Below are positions 1-8,168 of a stretch of DNA of 31,884 nt, in pieces. Origin of the DNA: Anaerolineales bacterium (GTDB taxonomy: Bacteria; Chloroflexota; Anaerolineae; Anaerolineales; Anaerolineaceae). The position numbers and the translations under genes are program-made. Where the stretch lies: assembly GCA_020060485.1 (NCBI GenBank), contig JAGVAB010000118.1, forward strand, positions 1 through 31,884. Direction: 5' to 3'. Below the pieces are notes generated by a model that did not search any database, had not been told where the DNA came from, and was given only the letters and a program-made list of their open reading frames with translations. Every line of letters starts with the position of its first letter. Position 1 is the stretch's first letter.

Positions 1-1
1 A

Positions 2-793
2 CTGGAAAAGGTCCGTTCCCACCGCTCGCGCTACCGGGAGAGCCGCAAACGTTCTCAAATTCCAACCGTGGCACTTGTTGGCTATACGAATGCCGGGAAA
101 TCGACCCTGCTCAACCGTCTATCAGATGCCAATGTATTGGTTGCTGACCGTCTTTTTGCGACCCTCGACCCCACCACACGTCGGGTCAGGCTGTCAACTG
201 GCGGCGAATGTTTGATGACCGATACTGTCGGTTTCATTCAAAAGCTGCCTCATCAACTGGTGGCTGCTTTCCGTGCCACATTGGAGGAAATCGCCGAGGC
301 CGACTTGTTGCTGCATGTGGTGGATATCACCCACCCCAATGCTCTCGCCCAATGGCGCTCGGTGCAACTAACCCTGGCAGAAATTGGCGCAGACCACATC
401 CCCATGCTGACTGTACTTAACAAGATCGACCGCCTGCCTTCACCAGACCAGGCAGATCAAAGCTTGCATCTTTTCGATCATGCCGTGGCAATTTCGGCCA
501 AAAAAGATCTGGGGATTCCTGAATTACTGGAAATCATTGAAGCACGACTTTTTAGTGAACTAACGCCCATCAAGGTGCGTTTGCCTTATGACCAGGGCAA
601 CCTCATCTCCCTCTTTCATGCACAAGGTCAGGTGACCAAAGTGGAGCATGGCCGGGGTAAAGTCGAAATGGAAGGTTTCATCCCGGGCCGTTTGATCACA
701 CAATACTTGCCTTTTTTCGTTTCCCAGTCACACCCTGATGACGATAAACAGGACGGACAACAAGATGAAACTACGATTTTCGAAATTCCTTGA
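2..793 (+). CDS. hflX: GTPase HflX, 5'-truncated by the window edge
   Basis: HflX is a ribosome-associated GTPase that splits or rescues stalled 70S ribosomes. The reading frame is open from base 2, so the N-terminal HflX domain lies outside the window; what remains is the end of the basic linker helix (LEKVRSHRSRYRESRKR) followed by the G domain. Visible motifs are G1 GYTNAGKST, G3 DTVGF and G4 NKID, then a C-terminal region resembling the usual HflX tail. The Val codon at base 68 is internal and not a start, because the upstream basic helix is typical of the family and in frame. The stop at 791-793 overlaps the next gene, which suggests translational coupling. Family assignment is firm; the full length cannot be judged. 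Confidence 0.93.
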   Translation: MEKVRSHRSRYRESRKRSQIPTVALVGYTNAGKSTLLNRLSDANVLVADRLFATLDPTTRRVRLSTGGECLMTDTVGFIQKLPHQLVAAFRATLEEIAEADLLLHVVDITHPNALAQWRSVQLTLAEIGADHIPMLTVLNKIDRLPSPDQADQSLHLFDHAVAISAKKDLGIPELLEIIEARLFSELTPIKVRLPYDQGNLISLFHAQGQVTKVEHGRGKVEMEGFIPGRLITQYLPFFVSQSHPDDDKQDGQQDETTIFEIP

Positions 794-974
794 TCGCTCA
801 TCCGAATTCCTGGCCGCCCGCAAGGGTCTGCTGCCAATCATTGCCATGTTGTGTGTGCTGCTCAATTTCCTGTTGCGCATTTTTTCTGCCGGCTGGTTGG
901 CAGAGTCAGACCTTTTCCTGCATCTGGGGATCATCCTCGCCATCCTGGGCTTCATGCTGGCTTGGGCGCTTTAA
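765..974 (+). CDS. Small two-helix membrane protein, unknown function
   Basis: A 69-residue protein with a basic N-terminus (MKLRFSKFLDR) and two hydrophobic segments, about residues 22-40 and 50-69, ending at the membrane (LAWAL). I do not recognise a family. It overlaps the end of hflX by 29 bp, so it is probably translated by coupling in the same transcript. I chose ATG 765 because an AGGA lies about 11 bases upstream; an in-frame ATG at 738 would add nine polar residues and lie deeper inside hflX. Coding is supported by the long hydrophobic pattern and the tight packing between hflX and the following gene, not by homology. Confidence 0.6.
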   Translation: MKLRFSKFLDRSSEFLAARKGLLPIIAMLCVLLNFLLRIFSAGWLAESDLFLHLGIILAILGFMLAWAL

Positions 975-1000
975 GAAATCATGCCAACAAGAGCCATTCC

Positions 1001-2086
1001 TTGAATTCCACCATCGCCTATTTCATCTCACCGCATGGTTTCGGTCACGCCGCCCGTGCCGCGGCTGTGATGGCTGCTCTGCACAAAGCCAACCCTGCGA
1101 TTACCTTTGAGATCTTCACCCTGGTCCCCGAATGGTTCTTTGCAGAAGCGCTGCCTCCCGTCTACCGCTACCACGCCCTGAAAACGGATATCGGTCTGGT
1201 ACAGTCTTCACCCCTTTCAGAGGACATCCCGGCCACCCTAAGAGCGCTGGATGCATTTCTTCCCTTTCAAAACGATCATATTGATAACATTGCCTCCCTG
1301 CTGCGCCAAACCGGCTGCCGGTGCGCACTTTGTGATATCTCACCTCTGGGCATCCTGGCAGCCAAAAAAGCGGGCATCCCCGCGATTCTTGTCGAAAACT
1401 TCACCTGGGACTGGATATACGAATCCTATTCATCTGATTATCCCGGCTTTGCAAAACACATTGCCGGTCTGCGAGAGGTTTTTCGGCTGCCTGATGCCCA
1501 CATCCTTGCGCGGCCTTTTTGCCAGCCTGCTGCCAGCCCTGCCCTGGAAGTCTGGCCGGTAAGCCGCACTCCGCAAAAAAGCCGGAAGGCCCTGCGAACC
1601 GAGCTGGGACTCTCTCCCCAGCAGCTGGTCGTTCTCATCACCATGGGCGGCATCCCGGAATCATTTGCCGCCATTGACCACCTGATTAGTTTTCAGGAAG
1701 TCACTTTCATAATACCCGGCGGAAGCACCCATATCGAGCAGCGTCAGAATCTCATCCTCCTGCCGCATCACTCTTCGTTTTACCATCCAGACCTGCTCAA
1801 TGCCTGTGATGCCGCCATCGGCAAGGCCGGTTACAGCACCATCGCCGAACTTTTTCATGCCGGGCTGCCGTTCGGCTATTTCTCCCGCGCCGGTTTCCGT
1901 GAATCCGCCTGTCTGACTGAATTTATCAAGATGCAAATGCAGGGCATCCAGATGCAGGGCGAGCACATCTCACAAACCACCTGGTTGAATCAGCTTCCTC
2001 ACTTATTATCCTTGCCGCGCATGGAGCGCAGCCAGCCCAATGGCGCCTGGCAGATCGCCGATTTCCTCATCGAGGAAATCTTGTGA
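1001..2086 (+). CDS. GT-B fold glycosyltransferase-like protein (MurG/GT28-like)
   Basis: A 361-residue protein beginning with a Rossmann-like strand and a glycine/histidine turn (YFISPHGFGHAARA), as in GT-B glycosyltransferases and the N-terminal domain of plant L-arabinokinases. The second half carries a strand-turn (VLITMGGIPESF) and a late motif (CDAAIGKAGYSTIAEL) that sits where MurG-type enzymes bind the nucleotide-sugar donor. Substrate and acceptor are unknown. The frame is open further upstream, but the proposed start is TTG 1001, because the core motif begins five residues later and the upstream translation overlaps the small membrane protein gene and looks non-coding. No good ribosome site is visible, so translation may be coupled to the preceding gene, which ends 26 bp earlier. 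Confidence 0.65.
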   Translation: MNSTIAYFISPHGFGHAARAAAVMAALHKANPAITFEIFTLVPEWFFAEALPPVYRYHALKTDIGLVQSSPLSEDIPATLRALDAFLPFQNDHIDNIASLLRQTGCRCALCDISPLGILAAKKAGIPAILVENFTWDWIYESYSSDYPGFAKHIAGLREVFRLPDAHILARPFCQPAASPALEVWPVSRTPQKSRKALRTELGLSPQQLVVLITMGGIPESFAAIDHLISFQEVTFIIPGGSTHIEQRQNLILLPHHSSFYHPDLLNACDAAIGKAGYSTIAELFHAGLPFGYFSRAGFRESACLTEFIKMQMQGIQMQGEHISQTTWLNQLPHLLSLPRMERSQPNGAWQIADFLIEEIL

Positions 2087-2273
2087 TTCTCCAGAAAAAT
2101 GCTTCACCCAAACCCACGAAATTCGCTTTTCAATAACAAGATTCTGTTCCTCATATCCTGTCAATATCGAAACCGAGTCAATAAGATTTAACAATCTGTG
2201 CATAATCCCGACACAAATTGTTGTAAACTATTCATGTATTCGTTTGATTTCTATCACTCAGGAGGACAAAAAA

Positions 2274-3050
2274 ATGCAAGGCGCGTTATCTTCATTACTC
2301 TGTATTTTCGGTATTCTGATTGCTCTGTTGGTGGGGTTTGTCCTCACAGGTGTCAAGATCCTATACCAGTATGAGCGCGGCGTGGTCTTCACCCTTGGTA
2401 AATACAAAGGCATTCGCAATCCTGGACCAACCATTATTATTCCCATCATGCAGACGATGCGCCGCGTGGATATGCGCATCAAAACGGCTGACATCCCCCG
2501 CCAGGAAGTTATGACCAAAGACAACATCCCTATGCTGGTCAATGCCGTGGTCTACTTCAAGGTCATCAACCCGGAAGCGGCCATCATCAAGATCGAGGAC
2601 TATGTCTATGCCATCCGCCAGTACACTCAGGCGGCCCTGCGCGATGTAATTGGTAACAGCGAAATGGATATTGTCCTCACCGAGCGCGAGAATATCGCTG
2701 AGGCGATTAAGACCATCGTGGATTCAGAAACCAATGGCTGGGGCATCGATGTGGAAGCCATCAAAATTCAGGAAGTGGAACTGCCCGCAGAAATGAAACG
2801 TGCCATGGCCAAACAGGCGGAAGCCGAGCGGGAACGCCGGGCTGTCATCATTGCTTCGCAAGGCGAGCTTTCCGCTTCTGAAAACCTGCGTATGGCTGCT
2901 GAAAACCTGTCAAAGAGCAGGGGCGCCCTGCACCTGCGGACACTGCAAACCATACGTGATATCGCCGCCGACCCATCCGAGAAGATCGTCCTTTTCCTGC
3001 CTAACGAACTTGGTCAGATCATTAAATCCATGCCCGATAATCAGGAATAG
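2274..3050 (+). CDS. Slipin (stomatin-like SPFH-domain membrane protein)
   Basis: A 258-residue stomatin/slipin. One N-terminal hydrophobic segment (about residues 5-28) anchors it; the SPFH/Band 7 domain follows (YERGVVFTLGKYKGIRNPGP, VDMRIKTADIPRQEVMTKDN), then a helical alanine/glutamate region (MAKQAEAERERRAVIIASQGE) that normally drives oligomerisation, and a C-terminal hydrophobic motif (EKIVLFLPNEL). Such proteins form ring or cage assemblies in the membrane and organise membrane proteases or lipids. Start ATG 2274 is set by a strong AGGAGG at 2260-2265. The usual bacterial partner NfeD is absent here; the next gene starts 5 bp later and encodes a HUMPS enzyme. Family call is firm, client or partner unknown. 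Confidence 0.92.
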   Translation: MQGALSSLLCIFGILIALLVGFVLTGVKILYQYERGVVFTLGKYKGIRNPGPTIIIPIMQTMRRVDMRIKTADIPRQEVMTKDNIPMLVNAVVYFKVINPEAAIIKIEDYVYAIRQYTQAALRDVIGNSEMDIVLTERENIAEAIKTIVDSETNGWGIDVEAIKIQEVELPAEMKRAMAKQAEAERERRAVIIASQGELSASENLRMAAENLSKSRGALHLRTLQTIRDIAADPSEKIVLFLPNELGQIIKSMPDNQE

Positions 3051-3055
3051 TTTCC

Positions 3056-3724
3056 ATGATGCTCGATAGCAAAACGCGCTACCTGCAAATCGCTTTCAAT
3101 GACGACATCCATCTGGTCAAAATGGTCCTGCCTGGCATTGTCAAAAGCCCAAGGATTTTGATCGAGGCCGGCACTCCCTATCTGAAGCGCGAAGGAATGC
3201 GCGGTTTGATGGAGATCCGCCGTCAATGGCCAGGATATATTGTGGCCGACCTAAAAATTGTGGATGGTGCACTGGGTGAGGTGGACATGGCGCATCAACA
3301 TGGGGCAACAGCTGTCACTGCCCTGGGAAACGCCCCCAAAGAAACTCTGGACCTGTTCATTAAGCGCTGCCAGCAACTGGACATTGTGTCGATGATCGAC
3401 ATGCTGGGCGTAAATGATCCCTTGGCTGTGCTGCGACCCCTGATTGCCCCGCCCAATGTGGTCGTCCTGCACCGGGGGCGCGATGAAGAAACCAACCGCT
3501 CCAAACTGATCAACTACCGCCATATCTCCCGTATTCGCAGTAAATACAATATTGTGATCTCGGCCGCCGGCGGGGTGGACCTGAAAGAAGCCAGCAGTGC
3601 CATTTTCAATGGAGCCAACATGATCGTTGCCAATTTGGTGTCCCCCGGCCAAAACTGGAAAGGCATTTCTACCGCATCTGATGTCAGTGAAATGGCCCAA
3701 AGATTTTTGGAGATACTTGAGTAA
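3056..3724 (+). CDS. HUMPS / orotidine-5'-phosphate decarboxylase superfamily protein
   Basis: A 222-residue TIM-barrel protein of the OMPDC suprafamily. The signature D-x-K-x-x-D is present (ADLKIVDGALGEVDMA, Asp65, Lys67, Asp70), in the form seen in hexulose-6-phosphate synthases rather than in classical PyrF. A late strand ends in AAGGVD, a phosphate-binding element. Members catalyse either OMP decarboxylation or metal-dependent aldol/decarboxylation on sugar phosphates; the sequence leans toward 3-hexulose-6-phosphate synthase-like but I cannot assign the substrate. ATG 3056 and ATG 3059 are both possible starts. It is 5 bp downstream of the slipin, so they are co-transcribed, and its stop codon lies inside a strong hairpin. 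Confidence 0.75.
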   Translation: MMLDSKTRYLQIAFNDDIHLVKMVLPGIVKSPRILIEAGTPYLKREGMRGLMEIRRQWPGYIVADLKIVDGALGEVDMAHQHGATAVTALGNAPKETLDLFIKRCQQLDIVSMIDMLGVNDPLAVLRPLIAPPNVVVLHRGRDEETNRSKLINYRHISRIRSKYNIVISAAGGVDLKEASSAIFNGANMIVANLVSPGQNWKGISTASDVSEMAQRFLEILE

Positions 3725-3759
3725 CAATTCAGGCGGCTGCAAAGGCCGCCTGAATTGTT
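3723..3759. terminator. Shared hairpin between convergent operons
   Basis: A perfect 15-bp inverted repeat, arms 3723-3737 and 3745-3759 with a 7-base loop, lies exactly between two convergent genes and overlaps both stop codons (TAA of the HUMPS gene, TAA of the IMPACT gene). It lacks a long T tract on either side, so it may act as a bidirectional terminator or as an RNA 3'-end stabiliser. Confidence 0.75.
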
Positions 3760-4418
3760 TATGCAGATAGATTTGTCCCACTCAAGGGCATGATTGTATC
3801 CGTATCTTCAGAAACAATTTCGGCCTGAATAGTGCCATTGGTCAAGTCCCTTACCTCTGACTGAAATCCGTTAAATGCGGTGGCTGCAAATTGCACCAGC
3901 AAACTGACTCCAACCTCAAATGCTTCTTCCAGCACTTTTCCGCCATGCTTCGAAACGAGTAAGCGCATACGTTCATAATAGGTGTATGGGAATGTTGCCG
4001 TCACAATCATTGTGGGAATTTTTACCGCCCGAGGTAGCACTTCCAGAACCGAGCGTGCCGCATCAGAATATGCCCGCACAAGCCCGCCAGTACCCAATTT
4101 CGTGCCGCCAAAATAGCGTGTGACCACCAGAACCACGTCCCCCAAGCCGCTGCCCTGCAAAATACTTAACACCGGCCTGCCCGCCGTGCCGGAAGGCTCA
4201 CCAGCATCACTGCAATGGGCAATCACCGAATTGCCATGTCCAATCAGAAAGGCCGGGACATGATGGCTGGCATCCGCAAATTCACCCTTGATCTGGGAAA
4301 TGAATGCCTTCGCTTCGGCCACACTAAAGGCCGGCCCGACATCGGCAATAAATCGCGAATTCTTCACCAGCATCTCAGCTCTGGCCGGGCTGGCAGGAAT
4401 TGGCGCACCAGCATCCAT
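3759..4418 (-). CDS. IMPACT/YigZ family protein
   Basis: A 219-residue YigZ-like protein. The N-terminal UPF0029/IMPACT domain shows the family signature DAGEPSGTAGRPVL and then VVTRYFGGTKLGTGGLVRAY; the C-terminal half resembles the DUF1949 ferredoxin-like domain. The eukaryotic relative IMPACT regulates the Gcn2 kinase; the bacterial role is not settled. Start ATG at 4418 is supported by AAGGGA about seven bases upstream. The gene begins 21 bp after the second ABC exporter gene, so it is likely the last gene of that operon, with no evident functional link. Confidence 0.9.
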   Translation of the reverse strand: MDAGAPIPASPARAEMLVKNSRFIADVGPAFSVAEAKAFISQIKGEFADASHHVPAFLIGHGNSVIAHCSDAGEPSGTAGRPVLSILQGSGLGDVVLVVTRYFGGTKLGTGGLVRAYSDAARSVLEVLPRAVKIPTMIVTATFPYTYYERMRLLVSKHGGKVLEEAFEVGVSLLVQFAATAFNGFQSEVRDLTNGTIQAEIVSEDTDTIMPLSGTNLSA

Positions 4419-4439
4419 TAATGTTCCCTTCCCTTCAAA

Positions 4440-6266
4440 TTAATTTCGGCCATGCCTCTCCCAAACTGCCCGGGACTGCTCTACATATTCCAGACTCTGA
4501 TGGCGAAAATAAGCGTTGTACAGCTCAGCATAATGCCCACCATCCTTCAGCAGGCTGGCATGTGTACCAATTTCGGCAATCCTGCCTTCCTGCATCACCA
4601 CGATCCGGTCCGCCGATTTCACCGTCGAAAGCCGATGTGCGATCAAAATACTGGTGGAAGATTCCAGGATCAGATCCAGCGCTTGCTGAATTTGCCATTC
4701 AGTGAAAGGGTCAATGCTGGCTGTGGCTTCATCCAGGATGAAAATGGAAGGCCGTTGAATGAGCACCCGCAGCAAAGACACCAATTGCCTTTGCCCCATC
4801 GAAAGATGAGCACCCCGTTCACCAACCTCAGTATCCAATCCATTAGGAAGCGCTTCCAGCCATTCGCCCTCGCCAATTTGCCTGGCAAGCTTGCAAACCT
4901 CATCCTCCCTGGATGAGGGACACGCGTAAATTATATTCTCCATCACCGTGCCCGAAAACAGGAAGGGTGACTGGGAAACGATTCCCAGTTGTTTGCGATA
5001 GGCATTCAAGTCAAACGAGCGGATATCCAAACCATCCACCAGGATCTCTCCGCCCTGAAATTCATAAAATCGGGCAATCAATTTGGCAATCGAAGATTTA
5101 CCCGCTCCGGTATGTCCCACCAGGGCTATATTTTCACCAGCCGGGATATGCAGCGAAAAAGCATCCAGCACCTGCTCATTGTCTTTGTATCGAAAATCCA
5201 CATTTTTGAACTGCACTTCACCCCTCAGCCGGTCAACTGCCAGTCTTCGGTTCTGTATTACCACCGGCTTGGCATCAATCAAGGCAAACACCCGCTCGGC
5301 TGCTGCCAGGCCGCTTTGCACCTGTGTCAAATAAGACGACAGACTCATCACTGGAAACAGAAACCTGTTTAGACTGTTCAGAAAAAGGAACCAATTTCCG
5401 GCGGTCACCACCCCGGCAATGACACTCAACCCGCCGGTGTAAACCAGCACCGCCGTGGCAACCCCGCCCAAAGCATTTAGCGTGGGAAACACCAAAGACA
5501 ACACAAGCCCGCGGCGGACATTGACCGCATACGACAGGTCATTGGCATCAATGAAGGTCTCAAAAATGGATTGCTCCTGGCGAAAGTTCTTGGCAACCGC
5601 AATACCACTGATCGTTTCCTTGATCGTGGCGTTCACCTCAGCCATCGCCTGCATTCCCTGGCGGGTAACGGTACGGGCGATCCTGCGATAAAAAATAGCC
5701 AGAATGAACACCACTGGTATGATGGCAATTACATACATAAAGAGCTGGAAATTGATCCGCACCAGCACGATTCCCAACAAAACTACCTGCACGATCTGCG
5801 AAACAAGCTCGGATGTCAGAGTGACCAATTGGCCAAAATCGCGCGTGTCTGAAGTGATCCGGGACAGAATCCTGCCTGAAGAAAATTCATCGTAGAATGA
5901 AAGGTCATGGTTGGTTGCTGCCTCAAATGCATCTGTAGCCAGTTGCAGCACAACATCCGCCACCACGCGAACCAGAAACCGCCGGCTAAGCCAGTTCGCC
6001 ATCCAACGCACAACGCCGATCAGAAAAACTGTTCCGCCAACCCGGTAGATTACAGTCAGGGATGAGCCAAGCTCAACAGCATCTATACCATTGGAAACTA
6101 CCACCGGCAGCCACGCCCCCATGCCGGCCATCACCAACAACAATACAATTGAACCCGCCAGACGCCAGCCGTGGGGTCTAAAATAAGCCGCAATACGCCC
6201 GAAAAGTTCCCGGTCGGAATACTGCCGGTCGTAATCCTCTGCATTCAAACCTGCAAAAAAACTCAT
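4440..6266 (-). CDS. ABC exporter half-transporter, consensus Walker B subunit
   Basis: A 608-residue half-transporter with an N-terminal six-helix exporter domain (about residues 25-325) and a nucleotide-binding domain. Walker A is GHTGAGKS (384-391), Walker B ends FILDE with the catalytic Glu513 present, and the H-loop His is 544. The signature is LSMGQ (488-492) instead of LSGGQ. It lies 35 bp downstream of another half-transporter whose Walker B has Asp in place of Glu, so the two probably form a heterodimer like LmrCD, BmrCD or TM287/288. Substrate is unknown; this group includes multidrug and lipid exporters. A weak purine-rich site precedes ATG 6266. About 20 residues follow the usual end of the domain. 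Confidence 0.93.
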   Translation of the reverse strand: MSFFAGLNAEDYDRQYSDRELFGRIAAYFRPHGWRLAGSIVLLLVMAGMGAWLPVVVSNGIDAVELGSSLTVIYRVGGTVFLIGVVRWMANWLSRRFLVRVVADVVLQLATDAFEAATNHDLSFYDEFSSGRILSRITSDTRDFGQLVTLTSELVSQIVQVVLLGIVLVRINFQLFMYVIAIIPVVFILAIFYRRIARTVTRQGMQAMAEVNATIKETISGIAVAKNFRQEQSIFETFIDANDLSYAVNVRRGLVLSLVFPTLNALGGVATAVLVYTGGLSVIAGVVTAGNWFLFLNSLNRFLFPVMSLSSYLTQVQSGLAAAERVFALIDAKPVVIQNRRLAVDRLRGEVQFKNVDFRYKDNEQVLDAFSLHIPAGENIALVGHTGAGKSSIAKLIARFYEFQGGEILVDGLDIRSFDLNAYRKQLGIVSQSPFLFSGTVMENIIYACPSSREDEVCKLARQIGEGEWLEALPNGLDTEVGERGAHLSMGQRQLVSLLRVLIQRPSIFILDEATASIDPFTEWQIQQALDLILESSTSILIAHRLSTVKSADRIVVMQEGRIAEIGTHASLLKDGGHYAELYNAYFRHQSLEYVEQSRAVWERHGRN

Positions 6267-6301
6267 CGTCTGCTACCCTACATTCATTTTCCCGAACATC
6301 A

Positions 6302-8065
6302 TTAGCGCGTAAATATCCTGCGATAAATTGCCGATGTCTGCATTAACTCGTCATGTGTGCCCACTGCTTCCAGGTCGCCCTTTCCCAGCACCAGGATCAG
6401 GTCAGCCCAACGGATCTGCGAGAGGCGGTGGGTGATGATGAATGTCGTCCGGCCGCGGGAAGCCTCAAAGATCGCCTGCTGGATAAGATCCTCTGTGGCG
6501 CTGTCAATTGCGCTGGTCGAATCATCCAGCACCAGTATCTTGGGGTTTGCCAGAAACGCCCGGGCTAAAGCCAGTCGTTGACGCTGTCCACCGGAAAGCG
6601 TTGCCCCGCGTTCACCCACCACTGTCTGATATTCCTTGTCAAAGGATTGGATGAATTCATGCGCCTGGGCAAAAACAGCTGCCTCTTCAATTTCAGGGTG
6701 AGCGGCCTCGGGGTTTCCAAAAGCAATATTCTCCTCAACCGTGCGCGAGAAAAGAAAAATATCTTGCTCGATAATGGAAATATTGGTGCGCAGCGTTTCC
6801 AGATTCCAGTCGCGCACATCCACGCCATCCACCAGCACCTGGCCTTCTGTAACATCATAGATCCTGTTAATGAGTTTGATCAGGCTTGTCTTTCCAGAAC
6901 CGGTTTGCCCCACGATTGCCACTGTTTGCCCTGGTCTAACTTTGAAGGAAATGTCTTTCAGGATCGGGTCGTCGTCTTCATATTGAAACCCCACCTTGCG
7001 AAATTCCACTTCGCCGCGCATCGGTTCTGCATACCCTTCCGCATTCTGATCAAGCCGGGTTTCTTTGTTCAACAATTCCAGGATCCGCCGGGCACCTGCC
7101 ACCCCTGAAGAAATCTGGGAATAAGCGAACAACGAGATGAAGGTCGGAAAATCAAGCATCATCAGCACGCCGAAATAACCAACTACATCTCCCAGATTGA
7201 TGGAACCCCAATGATAAAGCAGCAAAGCATGCAGCAGACCACCGGCCAGGGAAAGGTAAAAGAACAACAATGGTACAAATTTGGCCTCAATGTCACCCTG
7301 CTGTACCGATGCATCCCGATAGTGCTGGGCGTGCTTGCCAAACCGGGCCACCTCACCATGTTCCTGTGCTGCGCCCTTAACCGTTTCGATCCCGTCCAGC
7401 GATTCTGAAAGGCGTGTATTCAGCTTGCCAAATGAAGTACGCACATTGTCTGTGATCGGACGTAAAAGCCGCAAATAATGCCACAGGGCGGCAAAAAATA
7501 GAATGCTGAACACGATCGGGGTAAGCAGCAATTGTGGATGGTAACTGGCCGAAAGCGCCAGCGGCATGATCAGAAACATCATCGAGCCAGCCACCAGGTT
7601 GATGCCCGGGCTGAATAAAAAGTTCACTTCCCGCACATCATTTGTAGCTCTGGCCATCATGTCTCCCACAGATTGCAGACTGTGGAAGGTCATGCTTTTT
7701 CCCAAAAGGCTCACATATAGCTCTTCGCGGATCTTCCGCTCCACCCGTTGTGCTACCAATTCAAAACCATAATTGCGCATGAATTGCGCCGCACCACGCA
7801 CCAGTTGGCTGCCCACGATCAACCACGCATACAGACCGATTGACCCCGTTTCTCCGGGCGTACCCAGCAAAAGATTGAAAACCCGCCCGATCAATATCGG
7901 TGTGATCGAGTACAGGGCAGCATTGCCAAACGCTCCCACAAAAGCCATTAACAATACAGGCCACTGACGGATGGCATGCGAATAGATCCAGCGTACAGGG
8001 CCGCGCCGGTTGCTTTCATACTGCCTGGAAATGGAAAACTCGGATACTGCAGATTGATCGCTCAT
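6302..8065 (-). CDS. ABC exporter half-transporter, degenerate Walker B subunit
   Basis: A 587-residue half-transporter, first gene of the exporter pair. The transmembrane domain spans roughly residues 30-320. Walker A is GQTGSGKT (386-393), the signature is consensus LSGGQ (490-494), Walker B reads LVLDD with Asp515 where the catalytic Glu normally lies, and the H-loop His546 is kept. A Glu-to-Asp change at this place is typical of the subunit bearing the catalytically weak site in heterodimeric exporters. AGGTG lies about five bases before ATG 8065, and a TGCTAGAAT element upstream could be the promoter of this three-gene operon. Confidence 0.93.
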   Translation of the reverse strand: MSDQSAVSEFSISRQYESNRRGPVRWIYSHAIRQWPVLLMAFVGAFGNAALYSITPILIGRVFNLLLGTPGETGSIGLYAWLIVGSQLVRGAAQFMRNYGFELVAQRVERKIREELYVSLLGKSMTFHSLQSVGDMMARATNDVREVNFLFSPGINLVAGSMMFLIMPLALSASYHPQLLLTPIVFSILFFAALWHYLRLLRPITDNVRTSFGKLNTRLSESLDGIETVKGAAQEHGEVARFGKHAQHYRDASVQQGDIEAKFVPLLFFYLSLAGGLLHALLLYHWGSINLGDVVGYFGVLMMLDFPTFISLFAYSQISSGVAGARRILELLNKETRLDQNAEGYAEPMRGEVEFRKVGFQYEDDDPILKDISFKVRPGQTVAIVGQTGSGKTSLIKLINRIYDVTEGQVLVDGVDVRDWNLETLRTNISIIEQDIFLFSRTVEENIAFGNPEAAHPEIEEAAVFAQAHEFIQSFDKEYQTVVGERGATLSGGQRQRLALARAFLANPKILVLDDSTSAIDSATEDLIQQAIFEASRGRTTFIITHRLSQIRWADLILVLGKGDLEAVGTHDELMQTSAIYRRIFTR

Positions 8066-8133
8066 GAATTCACCTGCACGTTCCCTTGAAAAGATCCGTC
8101 AGGTGTTGGGTGTTTTTCCGGTGGCATGGTTCA

Positions 8134-8142
8134 ATTCTAGCA
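8134..8142 (-). promoter_or_regulatory. Candidate extended -10 for the ABC exporter operon
   Basis: On the minus strand the bases read TGCTAGAAT, an extended -10 element, about 70 bases before the ATG of the first ABC gene. No good -35 is visible 17 bases upstream. It lies in the 103-bp space after tex, and an operon start there is reasonable. Confidence 0.4.
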
Positions 8143-8168
8143 CATTCCGTTCAGAGCTTGCCGGAAGC

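Noticed and set aside
851..1000. Extended N-terminus of the glycosyltransferase-like frame
   Set aside because: The 50 extra residues overlap the small membrane protein and look non-coding (PFPASGDHPRHPGLHAG).
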